Source of the DNA: Myxococcales bacterium
GTDB lineage: Bacteria > Myxococcota > Polyangia > Polyangiales > Polyangiaceae
NCBI GenBank assembly: GCA_020430865.1
Contig: JAGQIY010000311.1
Span: 1 to 7,309 of the forward strand
Reading direction: 5' to 3'
Length of the DNA: 7,309 nt
In this document: positions 1 to 5,390 of the stretch, one piece after another
How the letters are laid out: each line of letters begins with the position of its first letter
Position numbering within the stretch: position 1 is the stretch's first letter
Made by a program: the position numbers and the translations under genes
Notes under the pieces: model-generated
The model's input: only the letters and a program-made list of their open reading frames with translations
The model's database searches: none
What the model was told of the DNA's origin: nothing

Positions 1-2
1 AT

Positions 3-305
3 CGTAGCCACACCCTCGAGCGGCCTCGCAGCAAGGCCGGGGTCTATGTCGGGTTTGGGCCAAGCGTGAACTGGGAACCACAGCTGCGAGGCGCGGACGA
101 CGCGACGCTGTTCGGTGTCGGCACGGAGCTGCGCGCCGGACCGCTGATCAGCTGGCAGACGGACCGCAGGCTGACCACTCTGACGCTCGCGCTCGAGGGC
201 GGGCTCGGCCTTCGTCGCTTCTCGAACGGCGCCTCGTCCCTGCAGGAGGGGCACGTGATCCAGACCAGCCTGTCCCTGGTGGTGGGCGGCAGCCTGGCCC
301 TCTGA
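3..305 (+). CDS. Outer-membrane beta-barrel protein, C-terminal part (5' end outside window)
   Basis: The frame is open from the left edge to the TGA at 303-305, so only the last 100 residues are visible. The fragment shows alternating hydrophobic/polar strands separated by short polar turns, for example GVYVGFGPSVNW, LFGVGTELRAGPLISW and LTLALEGGLGL. It ends in a strand closing with Leu. This is the pattern of an outer-membrane barrel, and I see no enzymatic motif. The last 42 residues align without a gap to the end of the next gene (18 identities, including LEG, FSNG and the GG near the end), so the two are probably paralogues. GTG at 66 is in frame, but the coding pattern runs through it from upstream, so I do not take it as the start. 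The substrate or role is unknown. A porin-like, adhesin-like or purely structural role are all possible. Confidence 0.6.
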   Translation, partial: RSHTLERPRSKAGVYVGFGPSVNWEPQLRGADDATLFGVGTELRAGPLISWQTDRRLTTLTLALEGGLGLRRFSNGASSLQEGHVIQTSLSLVVGGSLAL

Positions 306-374
306 TCTTTCCCCCCAGGATCTTCTACGAGTGCGGGTTGAACCATCTCGGCACGACGCTTGCCTACCCCGGCC

Positions 375-986
375 ATGCTCACGCTTCTCATCGCCCAGCT
401 CGCGCTCGCCCCAGTGGCCGAGCAGAGCCCGACCCCAGACCCTGGCGGCCTTGCCTTCAACCTCCACGCGGAGCTGGTAGCGAGTCCAATCGTGGCGATG
501 AACGGGGCGGGAGACGACGCACACTACTCGGTGCGTTCCGGGGACTCTCCACCCTGGTCCCTGGGTGTACGCGGCGTGCTGGGAGTCCAGCTCGCGCCGA
601 GCTTCGAGCTCGGGCTGGGCGCGAGTTACTCTCGCCTGCTGGGCGGCCACCGCTTCGACGCGATCGGGCTCGAGCTGCGAGCCACCTGGCTTCCCTTGAA
701 CCTGAACGGAAACCGCCTGGGCTGGCTGCTGGGCGCCGGCCCCCTGGGCGTGTTCGAAGATGGCTCAGACCAGATCGACGAGCCGGACACGCTCAAGAGC
801 ACGGGCTGGGAGCTGCACACGGGCCCGCAAATGGACATCGAGCTGGGGGAACGAACGGCGTTCACGCTGGGACTCGAAGGGTCCTACGTCGAGCGTCAGT
901 TCAGCAACGGACGCACCTACCTGAAGAGCGCGTACGTCCATCACCTGAGCACTTCGCTGACGTTCGGCGGTCGTTTCGACCTTTGA
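375..986 (+). CDS. Small outer-membrane beta-barrel protein, paralogue of the preceding gene
   Basis: This is a 203-residue protein from the ATG at 375. It opens with a hydrophobic leader (MLTLLIAQLALAPVA) with a plausible signal peptidase cut after residue 15. The mature part is a series of amphipathic strands (WSLGVRGVLGVQL, FELGLGASYSRLL, IGLELRATWLPL, AFTLGLEGSYV, LSTSLTFGGRFDL), as in 8-10 stranded outer-membrane barrels. FSNG at residues 176-179 lies the same distance from the stop as in the upstream gene. The start is uncertain: no Shine-Dalgarno sequence stands before 375, a TTG lies in frame at 360, and the frame is open back to 342. An ATC at 345 would add an Arg-Arg n-region that the shorter leaders lack, but ATC starts are rare. 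It sits 69 bp after the preceding gene and probably shares its transcript. No specific function can be assigned. Confidence 0.7.
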   Translation: MLTLLIAQLALAPVAEQSPTPDPGGLAFNLHAELVASPIVAMNGAGDDAHYSVRSGDSPPWSLGVRGVLGVQLAPSFELGLGASYSRLLGGHRFDAIGLELRATWLPLNLNGNRLGWLLGAGPLGVFEDGSDQIDEPDTLKSTGWELHTGPQMDIELGERTAFTLGLEGSYVERQFSNGRTYLKSAYVHHLSTSLTFGGRFDL

Positions 987-991
987 AGGTC
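978..991. terminator. Small palindrome between two converging stop codons
   Basis: GACCTT, a two-base TG centre and AAGGTC form a perfect 6-bp inverted repeat. It covers the TGA of the + strand barrel gene and abuts the TGA of the minus-strand lipoprotein gene. Its location suits a shared bidirectional transcription stop, but no T-run follows on either strand and the stem is short. Termination is therefore a guess. Confidence 0.2.
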
Positions 992-1648
992 TCACGGCGT
1001 ACAGGTACCGCCGCCGCCAGGTGCCCCGAACTGCGAGGGATCGACGCAACCAAGTCCCAGGAACGTATCGAGAATCCCGCAGGTGCCATCAGGCCTGCAG
1101 CAGCCCTTCAGCGTGAAGCCGCCCTGGCTGAAGTCCATGCACTCGGTGCTTGGCTGTCCCGGCTGCCCGCCTTCGATGCACTGGCCACCGCCGATCAGGC
1201 TCGAGCTCACACCACAGGTGCCCTGAGGCGTGCAGCACGCGTCGACCTGAACGGGCAACCCACCGGGAGCAGGCGGGCAGTCACCTGGGTCGTTGCACAT
1301 GATCATCGTGCTGCCGCCGCTGCCCCCCTGAGCGGTGCCGGCAACGCCACCGTTGCCTCCGCCGCCTTGTCCCGTCCCGGCGCCTCCACCGTTTCCTCCC
1401 GGAGACCCGCCAGCGCCGGCCGCTCCAGCGCCAGCGCTCCCACCATTGCCGCCATCTCCCCCGTTTGCTCCCGAGCCTCCCACGGAGTCGCTGCCGCCCT
1501 GGGCACCTGCCCCGGCCGTGCCGCCGTCGGCGCCAACGCCTCCCGTGTCACCGGCGTCGGGGCCCTGGTAGTCGATGTCGGTCGCGCCGCCGCACGCGGC
1601 TGCGGCCAGAGAGAAACACACGCAAAGAGACAGTCCGATTCGGATCAT
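992..1648 (-). CDS. Gly-rich lipoprotein with duplicated double-Cys (CC-x5-C) module
   Basis: This 218-residue protein has a lipoprotein-type signal peptide ending in AAAA-Cys19. The -3 Ala is a weaker lipobox than Leu. Residues 33-113 are almost only Gly, Ala, Ser, Asn and Gln, a flexible spacer of the kind common in myxobacterial surface lipoproteins. The C-terminal part (118-216) has 12 cysteines. It contains two copies of one unit, Cys, 12-13 residues, Cys-Cys, 5 residues, Cys, 10-11 residues, Cys, at 124-157 and 170-201. Both copies carry a G-T-C-G core (145 and 190 being the Cys). Such spacing suggests small disulfide-held domains displayed on the outer membrane. The start is well supported: AGGAG (minus strand, 1656-1660) lies 7 nt before the ATG. 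It lies 191 bp after the Kunitz lipoprotein on the same strand, so it may have its own promoter. I do not recognise a named family, and the role is unknown. Confidence 0.75.
   Translation of the reverse strand: MIRIGLSLCVCFSLAAAACGGATDIDYQGPDAGDTGGVGADGGTAGAGAQGGSDSVGGSGANGGDGGNGGSAGAGAAGAGGSPGGNGGGAGTGQGGGGNGGVAGTAQGGSGGSTMIMCNDPGDCPPAPGGLPVQVDACCTPQGTCGVSSSLIGGGQCIEGGQPGQPSTECMDFSQGGFTLKGCCRPDGTCGILDTFLGLGCVDPSQFGAPGGGGTCTP
1310..1552 (-). repeat. Low-complexity GGN-rich tract encoding the Gly/Ala spacer
   Basis: About 240 bp in which nearly every codon on the minus strand is GGN, GCN, AGC or AAC, encoding residues 33-113 of the lipoprotein. Units such as GGNGG and GAGAAGAGG recur without a fixed period. 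Tracts like this tend to change length by slippage and produce long false reading frames on the other strand. Confidence 0.6.
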
Positions 1649-1751
1649 GAGGAAGCTCCTGAAGGTCGCAAGACGCTGAGAGTCTATGCTCCGGTCGGCA
1701 GTGAGAGAAGGCGCGCTGTCCCCGAAAGCGCTGAATGGCGCGGTGGCTTGC

Positions 1752-1776
1752 TCACGTGACGCACCCGAGGCGGGTG
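1752..1776. other. Palindrome plus hairpin between two lipoprotein genes
   Basis: In the 191-bp gap between the Kunitz lipoprotein stop and the Gly-rich lipoprotein start, an 8-bp palindrome TCACGTGA (1752-1759) lies two bases from a perfect hairpin, CACCCG-AGG-CGGGTG (1762-1776). The hairpin could end transcription of the upstream gene weakly, though it lacks a T-run. The palindrome could be an operator. Nothing else in the gap is convincing: I see no clear -35/-10 pair. Confidence 0.25.
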
Positions 1777-1839
1777 AGAGCGGAGCCCCCGCCCTTCAGG
1801 ATTCCTTGAGGGTTGAAATATCTCAGTGTGGGGAGAGCG

Positions 1840-2358
1840 TCAGCTGGAACGACACACGAGTGCGCAGTCATCGCACCCGGGGCAGCTCGAGGCACAGCGG
1901 CATTCCCCTCCGTTCAGGCAGCCGTGATCCAAGTCGCAGGGTGTCCCACAGCCAGCGGCGTCACTGAAGTACACGCACACGTCGCCAGCCGCGCAACGAA
2001 TGGACTGGCAAGGGTCCCCCACGCTCCCCGACGCGCAACGCTTCAGGCAGTCCTCGGCGGTCTCGAAGTTGTTCTCGTTGCCCTCGCAGCCGCCATACAC
2101 GAACGGCTCACACGCCTCCGTTTCCGCGTTGAACCACCAGCGAGGGAAGTAGGCGTTGCAGGTACCTGATTGAACCGGCAAGGCGCACACCGCCGCTCCA
2201 GCAGAACCTCCGCTCCCCGAGGAGCCCGCGCCACCACCGATACCAGCCTGGTCATCCGTGCGGCCACCACAGCCGCCGAGCGGCTGCCCCAGCCCGAAGA
2301 GGAGCGCGGCCCCTGCGATCGAGTACGCGGAGACCCGGGACAGCGGAGTACCGTTCAC
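1840..2358 (-). CDS. Kunitz/BPTI-domain lipoprotein with Cys-rich C-terminal module
   Basis: This is a 172-residue predicted outer-membrane lipoprotein. The signal peptide ends in a strong lipobox, LGGC, with Cys30 as the lipid-bearing residue. A Gly/Ser linker (31-57) leads to a Kunitz protease-inhibitor domain at 58-108. Its cysteine spacing C-x8-C-x15-C-x7-C-x12-C-x3-C is exactly that of the family. The VYGGC, NNF and AEDC hallmarks are present, and disulfides 58-108, 67-91 and 83-104 are expected. The reactive-site P1 position after Cys67 is Asn68, not the Lys/Arg of trypsin inhibitors, so the target protease cannot be predicted. Residues 117-169 hold 12 further cysteines in a module I cannot name. 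The GTG at 2358 is chosen because it gives a proper signal peptide and sits 10 bp after the stop of the barrel gene. The frame stays open further upstream, but there it only shadows that gene. No Shine-Dalgarno is visible, so translational coupling is likely. Confidence 0.85.
   Translation of the reverse strand: MNGTPLSRVSAYSIAGAALLFGLGQPLGGCGGRTDDQAGIGGGAGSSGSGGSAGAAVCALPVQSGTCNAYFPRWWFNAETEACEPFVYGGCEGNENNFETAEDCLKRCASGSVGDPCQSIRCAAGDVCVYFSDAAGCGTPCDLDHGCLNGGECRCASSCPGCDDCALVCRSS
2035..2187 (-). other. Kunitz inhibitor domain (within the lipoprotein)
   Basis: Codons for residues 58-108, from the first to the sixth Kunitz cysteine. Gly65 two residues before the second Cys, Phe86, Tyr88, Gly89-Gly90 and Asn96-Asn97-Phe98 match the conserved core of BPTI. 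This is a domain marker, not a separate gene. Confidence 0.9.
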
Positions 2359-2368
2359 AGCCCAGACT

Positions 2369-3079
2369 CTAGAACAAGAAGTTCGCGCCCACCGAGACGT
2401 ACGGCGTCCCGAGCCTGACGGTGAGCCCGACCACGTCGCTGAACTGGAAGCGCGCGCCGCCCCAGAAGACGCCCTCGAGCTCGTTGTCCGTGTCGTCGTA
2501 GTGACACACGTCCCCCGGGTTGTTGGTGCAGTACCAGTCACCCTCGAAGCTGCGGTGGACGAACGCAATCCCAGGCTCACCGAACACGCTGATGATATCG
2601 GTGATGAAGAAGTTCCACTGCAGGACCACTGGCGCCCACAGCTCGGTGACGCTGCAGTCGTAGCGATCCCCGGGGACCCGGTAGGCGCCGTACCAGTACC
2701 GGCAGTCGTTGTCGCCCAGCGTGAGATCCAAGCCGATGCCGATCGCCATGTTGTTGTTGATCGAGGAGATAGGGCCGTTGTCCAGGAACGGGATGTTGAA
2801 GCGCGCCCCCGGGCCCAGGCCATCGTCATCGCCCCAGCGATTCTCCCATTGAAACACCAGGTGAGGTTCCAGCTCGAAGGCATACCTGGGGTGTGCTCCG
2901 GGCCGCTTGATCACCGACTCCGCGGAGGCGAGGCCGGGCAACGCCACGACACTCGCCGCTACTGCACACGCAGCGGCAACGTGCGACGCCCTGATAGGCA
3001 CGAACCCACTTCGAAACAGCGTCTTCCGGGAGCCAGCGCGCTTGGCTTCCCTCCCCTCTGAATCCTTGGTTGCCGGCAT
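2369..3079 (-). CDS. Outer-membrane beta-barrel protein with two disulfide-type loops
   Basis: From the ATG at 3079 the product is 236 residues, with a signal sequence whose hydrophobic core ends at LASA (cut after residue 53). The mature chain alternates strands such as YAFELEPHLVFQW, MAIGIGLDLTL, APVVLQWNFFI, ISVFGEPGIAFV, ARFQF and YVSVGANFLF. It ends in a C-terminal Phe, the signature that guides barrel insertion in outer membranes. Two Cys pairs (126/142 and 184/192) fall in predicted surface loops and may form disulfides. The first 26 residues are unusually long and basic for a leader. An in-frame GTG at 3001 would give a standard 27-residue signal peptide, so the start could lie there; neither start has a clear Shine-Dalgarno. 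The Kunitz lipoprotein gene follows after 10 bp, so the two are very likely cotranscribed. Whether it transports anything is unknown. Confidence 0.75.
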   Translation of the reverse strand: MPATKDSEGREAKRAGSRKTLFRSGFVPIRASHVAAACAVAASVVALPGLASAESVIKRPGAHPRYAFELEPHLVFQWENRWGDDDGLGPGARFNIPFLDNGPISSINNNMAIGIGLDLTLGDNDCRYWYGAYRVPGDRYDCSVTELWAPVVLQWNFFITDIISVFGEPGIAFVHRSFEGDWYCTNNPGDVCHYDDTDNELEGVFWGGARFQFSDVVGLTVRLGTPYVSVGANFLF

Positions 3080-3226
3080 GGTGGCAAGCGAGCCTAGCCC
3101 AAAAGACCGTGTCCTTGGATGCGCAATCTACTCGGGGGAGTCTCGCGGCACTCCACCCACACCAGCCCCGGCGAGAAGCCGCTGGGCGCCAGGGTGCCAC
3201 ACAGCGCCGACCTTGCCACATGCTGA

Positions 3227-4189
3227 CTACACGAATTGCACGGATCGTCTGGACAGCGAGCCGAACTCCCAGCCGCTTACCGGGTAGCTCACCTTCGGGC
3301 TCTCCCCGGCGGCCCCGGCGGCCACGATGAGCGGAGCCCAGTGTTCCTCCGTCGGATGATTCGTCGCCAGCGCCGGGGCGTGAATCTTGTAGTTCATCAG
3401 TTCATCCGCACGGAACCCGTTCAGGCTCTCCTCCACCCATCTGTCGAACTCCGCAGCCCACTGCGGGACGCCGGCGTTCGGCCGCCAGTCCACCTTGCCC
3501 AGGTTGTGGGTCACGTTGCCGCTGCACATGATGACCACCCCCGCGTCGCGCAGCGGCGCCAAGGCGCGACCCAGGTCGAACCAGCGTCTTCCGCTCCACG
3601 TCATGGGCAGTGACAGCTGAAGGATCGGCACGTCGGCCTGGGGCCACAGATGCACCAGCGGAGTCCAGGTACCGTGGTCGAGCCCGCGCTCGGTCTCCAT
3701 CAGGGACACACCGTCGAGCTTCGCCAGGCTGGCAGCGACGTCCCTGGCGATCAGGTCGCCACCTGGCGCCGGATACCGAACTCGGTATAGTTCCTCCGGG
3801 AAACCAGAGAAGTCGTAGATCAGCTCTCGACGCTGGAGCGGCCCCAGCGCCAGCACGTCTCCCCGCGTCGTCCAGTGTGCAGAGATGCTGAGCACCGCCC
3901 GGGGCTTACCGAACTCGCGACTGATCTCACGCCCCCAGTCGACCAGCGGCGCGCCCTTCTCCGCGTCCACGGCCAGCAACGGTGCGCCGTGCCCCACGAA
4001 GATCGCTGGCATGCGGCCACGCGTACCACGCCGAGTCGAGGCCTGATCGGGTGCGGTCATCGAAGTCGCCTCCTTGCTGGTTCTTTCGCCAGCGCCTCCG
4101 CGTTCGCAGCCGAAAACGCCACCGGAGAGGCCCCCTGCGGCGAGGGCTCCAAGCCATTGACGACGGCTCAACGAAGGGATGCTTGGCAT
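3227..4189 (-). CDS. ygiD: YgiD-like extradiol dioxygenase (LigB/class III family) with Tat lipoprotein leader
   Basis: The full frame encodes 320 residues. From about residue 60 it matches the 4,5-DOPA extradiol dioxygenase family: MPAIFVGHGAP (His67), SISAHW (His105), GLDHGTWTPL (170-178), GNVTHNL (His228) and NHPTEEHWAPL (His283). His67, 105, 228 and 283 have nearly the spacing of the four metal-ligand histidines known in E. coli YgiD. The expected chemistry is ring opening of a catechol with O2 at a single metal, but the substrate is not known. Residues 8-28 look like a twin-arginine leader, SRRQWLG then a small-residue hydrophobic stretch, ending in VFGC (Cys28) as a lipobox. Family members are usually about 260-280 residues without a leader. 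A second ATG at 4060 (Met44) follows a perfect AAGGAGG by 8 nt and would give a 277-residue cytoplasmic form, while the ATG at 4189 has no Shine-Dalgarno. The fold call is firm; the start and location are open. Confidence 0.85.
   Translation of the reverse strand: MPSIPSLSRRQWLGALAAGGLSGGVFGCERGGAGERTSKEATSMTAPDQASTRRGTRGRMPAIFVGHGAPLLAVDAEKGAPLVDWGREISREFGKPRAVLSISAHWTTRGDVLALGPLQRRELIYDFSGFPEELYRVRYPAPGGDLIARDVAASLAKLDGVSLMETERGLDHGTWTPLVHLWPQADVPILQLSLPMTWSGRRWFDLGRALAPLRDAGVVIMCSGNVTHNLGKVDWRPNAGVPQWAAEFDRWVEESLNGFRADELMNYKIHAPALATNHPTEEHWAPLIVAAGAAGESPKVSYPVSGWEFGSLSRRSVQFV
4069..4075 (-). promoter_or_regulatory. Strong Shine-Dalgarno for an internal start of the dioxygenase
   Basis: Read on the minus strand, AAGGAGG is followed by CGACTTCG and then the ATG at 4060-4058, an ideal 8-nt spacing. 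It lies inside the longer frame, where it encodes Lys-Glu, so it could be a by-product of those codons. It decides between a leaderless cytoplasmic enzyme and an exported lipoprotein, or allows both. Confidence 0.5.
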
Positions 4190-4312
4190 CGCGGACGGAT
4201 GAACTTAAGACGCCCTGCGCGCGGAGAGAAGCTCGTCCCGCGCAACGCTGCGTTGCCCCACCTGCTGCGCGCGCCCGGCCAGAGCCCGCTCAGTTCACCT
4301 TTCTTCAGCCCG
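4190..4312. promoter_or_regulatory. Divergent intergenic region between dioxygenase and RNase HII-like gene
   Basis: The two genes are transcribed away from each other, so this 123 bp (up to 252 bp if the dioxygenase starts at 4060) should hold both promoters. I see no convincing -35/-10 pair or operator; CTTAAG at 4203-4208 is the only AT-rich island. A longer start for the rightward gene at 4199 would use most of this space. Confidence 0.3.
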
Positions 4313-5380
4313 ATGCCCGACGCGAACTCAGCCCTCGATCCCGACGCCCACCCCCAGGCCCCCAACCGCTTTCAGATCGGTGTCGACGAGAACGGTCTGG
4401 GCGCGCGGCTCGGTCCCCTCTTGGTGAGCGCGGTGATGGCGGAAGTCACCCAGGCCGGCCTGCCCCGGCTGACACGTCGCCCCCGGGGTCAGCTCGCTCG
4501 GGATCTGGACGACAGCAAGCGCCTGCTCAAGCACGGCAGCGTCGCCCTGGGCGAGGCCTGGGCGCGCGCGGTGGTGGAGCGCCTCGAACCCTCACCCCCA
4601 GACCAGCCTGAAGATCTGTTACGAGCGCTCGCGCTGGAGTCTGCGGAGCTTCTGCAGTCGCCGTGTCCGAACGGCCTATCGGCTCACTGCTGGGGCCACG
4701 CGCACGAGGCGTTCGTCGCCCCCCCGGAGCTCGTCGACCGCGTGCGCTTGCACCTGGACAAGCTCGAGCGAGACGGCATTCGACTGCTCAGCGCCAAGAG
4801 CAGCATCGTGTGTACCGAGCGCCTCAACGCAGCGAAGCGCGACGGTATCAACCGCTTCGTGCGCAACCTCCACGCGATGGAGGAGCTGGTGCTGGCGCTT
4901 CGCGATTCCGCGGGGCAAGATGTGCATGCGGTATGCGGAAAGGTCGGAGGGATCGGCGACTACTCCCGCTTCTTTGGTCCTCTCTCCGGCCAGCTCCACG
5001 CCGTGCTCTCGCAGAAGCGCACCCACGCGGCCTACCACTTCCCTGGTGTCGGTCAGCTACACTTCATGATGGATGTAGACGCCAGGCATCGGCTGGTGAT
5101 GCTCGCATCCATGCTCGGAAAGTACCTGCGCGAGCTCCTGATGGGGCGAGTCAGCGAGTTCTATCTGGCCCGCCTGCCGCAGGATGCCGGAATGAGCGCG
5201 ACCAGCGGATACAATGACCCGGTCACGTCGCGCTTCGTGGTCGCCACCGAGGCGCTGCGCCGGCAGCTGCGTGTTCCCGAGACGTGCTTCGAGCGCACCG
5301 GCGCCGATGGCAAGCAAGCGCAGGGCGCAAAGCGCAAACCGAAGGCGAAGGCCAACCAGACTCGGGACACCACGAGCTAG
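4313..5380 (+). CDS. Divergent RNase HII-like protein with altered active site and large insert
   Basis: This 355-residue protein carries the landmarks of RNase HII in order. GVDENGLG (23-30) stands for GVDEAGRG. LDDSKRL (65-71) stands for LNDSKKL. ERLNA through the HAMEELVLAL helix (169-196) comes before a strand ending in AVCGK (206-210), where the family has VDG. VDA (255-257), then LASMLGKYLRE (264-274), stands for the DA...AASIxAKxxRD helix. SGYNDPVTSRF (298-308) resembles the closing GYxTxxH segment. Asp25, Glu26 and Asp256 are kept, but the third carboxylate is replaced by Cys208, and the GRG ribonucleotide-sensing motif reads GLG. About 95 extra residues lie between the DSK motif and the third strand, and the tail is Lys-rich (334-346). 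Usual RNase HII is about 200-260 residues. It may act on nucleic acid in another way, or only bind it. The ATG at 4313 is chosen for its closeness to the fold; an ATG at 4199 adds 38 residues. Neither has a clear Shine-Dalgarno. Confidence 0.65.
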   Translation: MPDANSALDPDAHPQAPNRFQIGVDENGLGARLGPLLVSAVMAEVTQAGLPRLTRRPRGQLARDLDDSKRLLKHGSVALGEAWARAVVERLEPSPPDQPEDLLRALALESAELLQSPCPNGLSAHCWGHAHEAFVAPPELVDRVRLHLDKLERDGIRLLSAKSSIVCTERLNAAKRDGINRFVRNLHAMEELVLALRDSAGQDVHAVCGKVGGIGDYSRFFGPLSGQLHAVLSQKRTHAAYHFPGVGQLHFMMDVDARHRLVMLASMLGKYLRELLMGRVSEFYLARLPQDAGMSATSGYNDPVTSRFVVATEALRRQLRVPETCFERTGADGKQAQGAKRKPKAKANQTRDTTS

Positions 5381-5390
5381 CCTCGCAACC

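Noticed and set aside
338..1759. Long + strand open frame of 473 codons across the left third
   Set aside because: It runs out of frame over the barrel gene and antisense to the Gly-rich lipoprotein. Its product is Arg/Ala/Pro-rich with no domain, as expected from a shadow in GC-rich DNA.
2359..2883. N-terminal extension of the Kunitz lipoprotein frame up to 2883
   Set aside because: The extra 175 residues are Ser/Thr/Arg-rich and lie in another frame of the barrel gene. A proper lipoprotein signal peptide begins at the GTG at 2358.
3169..3181. Small hairpin CGGC-GAGAA-GCCG after the dioxygenase gene
   Set aside because: The stem is only 4 bp with no T-run on either strand, too weak to call a terminator.
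3202..3218. Sigma-54-like TGGCAA-N5-GCGCT on the minus strand upstream of the barrel gene
   Set aside because: The -24 GG and -12 GC fall at the right spacing, but the TT of the -12 element is missing, and one such match is expected by chance in DNA of this composition.
3081..3219. 8-bp inverted repeat GTGGCAAG / CTTGCCAC (3081-3088 and 3212-3219) flanking the gap between the barrel gene and the dioxygenase
   Set aside because: The arms are 123 bp apart with no other sign of a mobile element or structured RNA, so chance is the simpler explanation.
3875..4312. N-terminal extension of the RNase HII-like frame back to 3875
   Set aside because: It is antisense to the conserved dioxygenase coding sequence and contains no recognisable motif.
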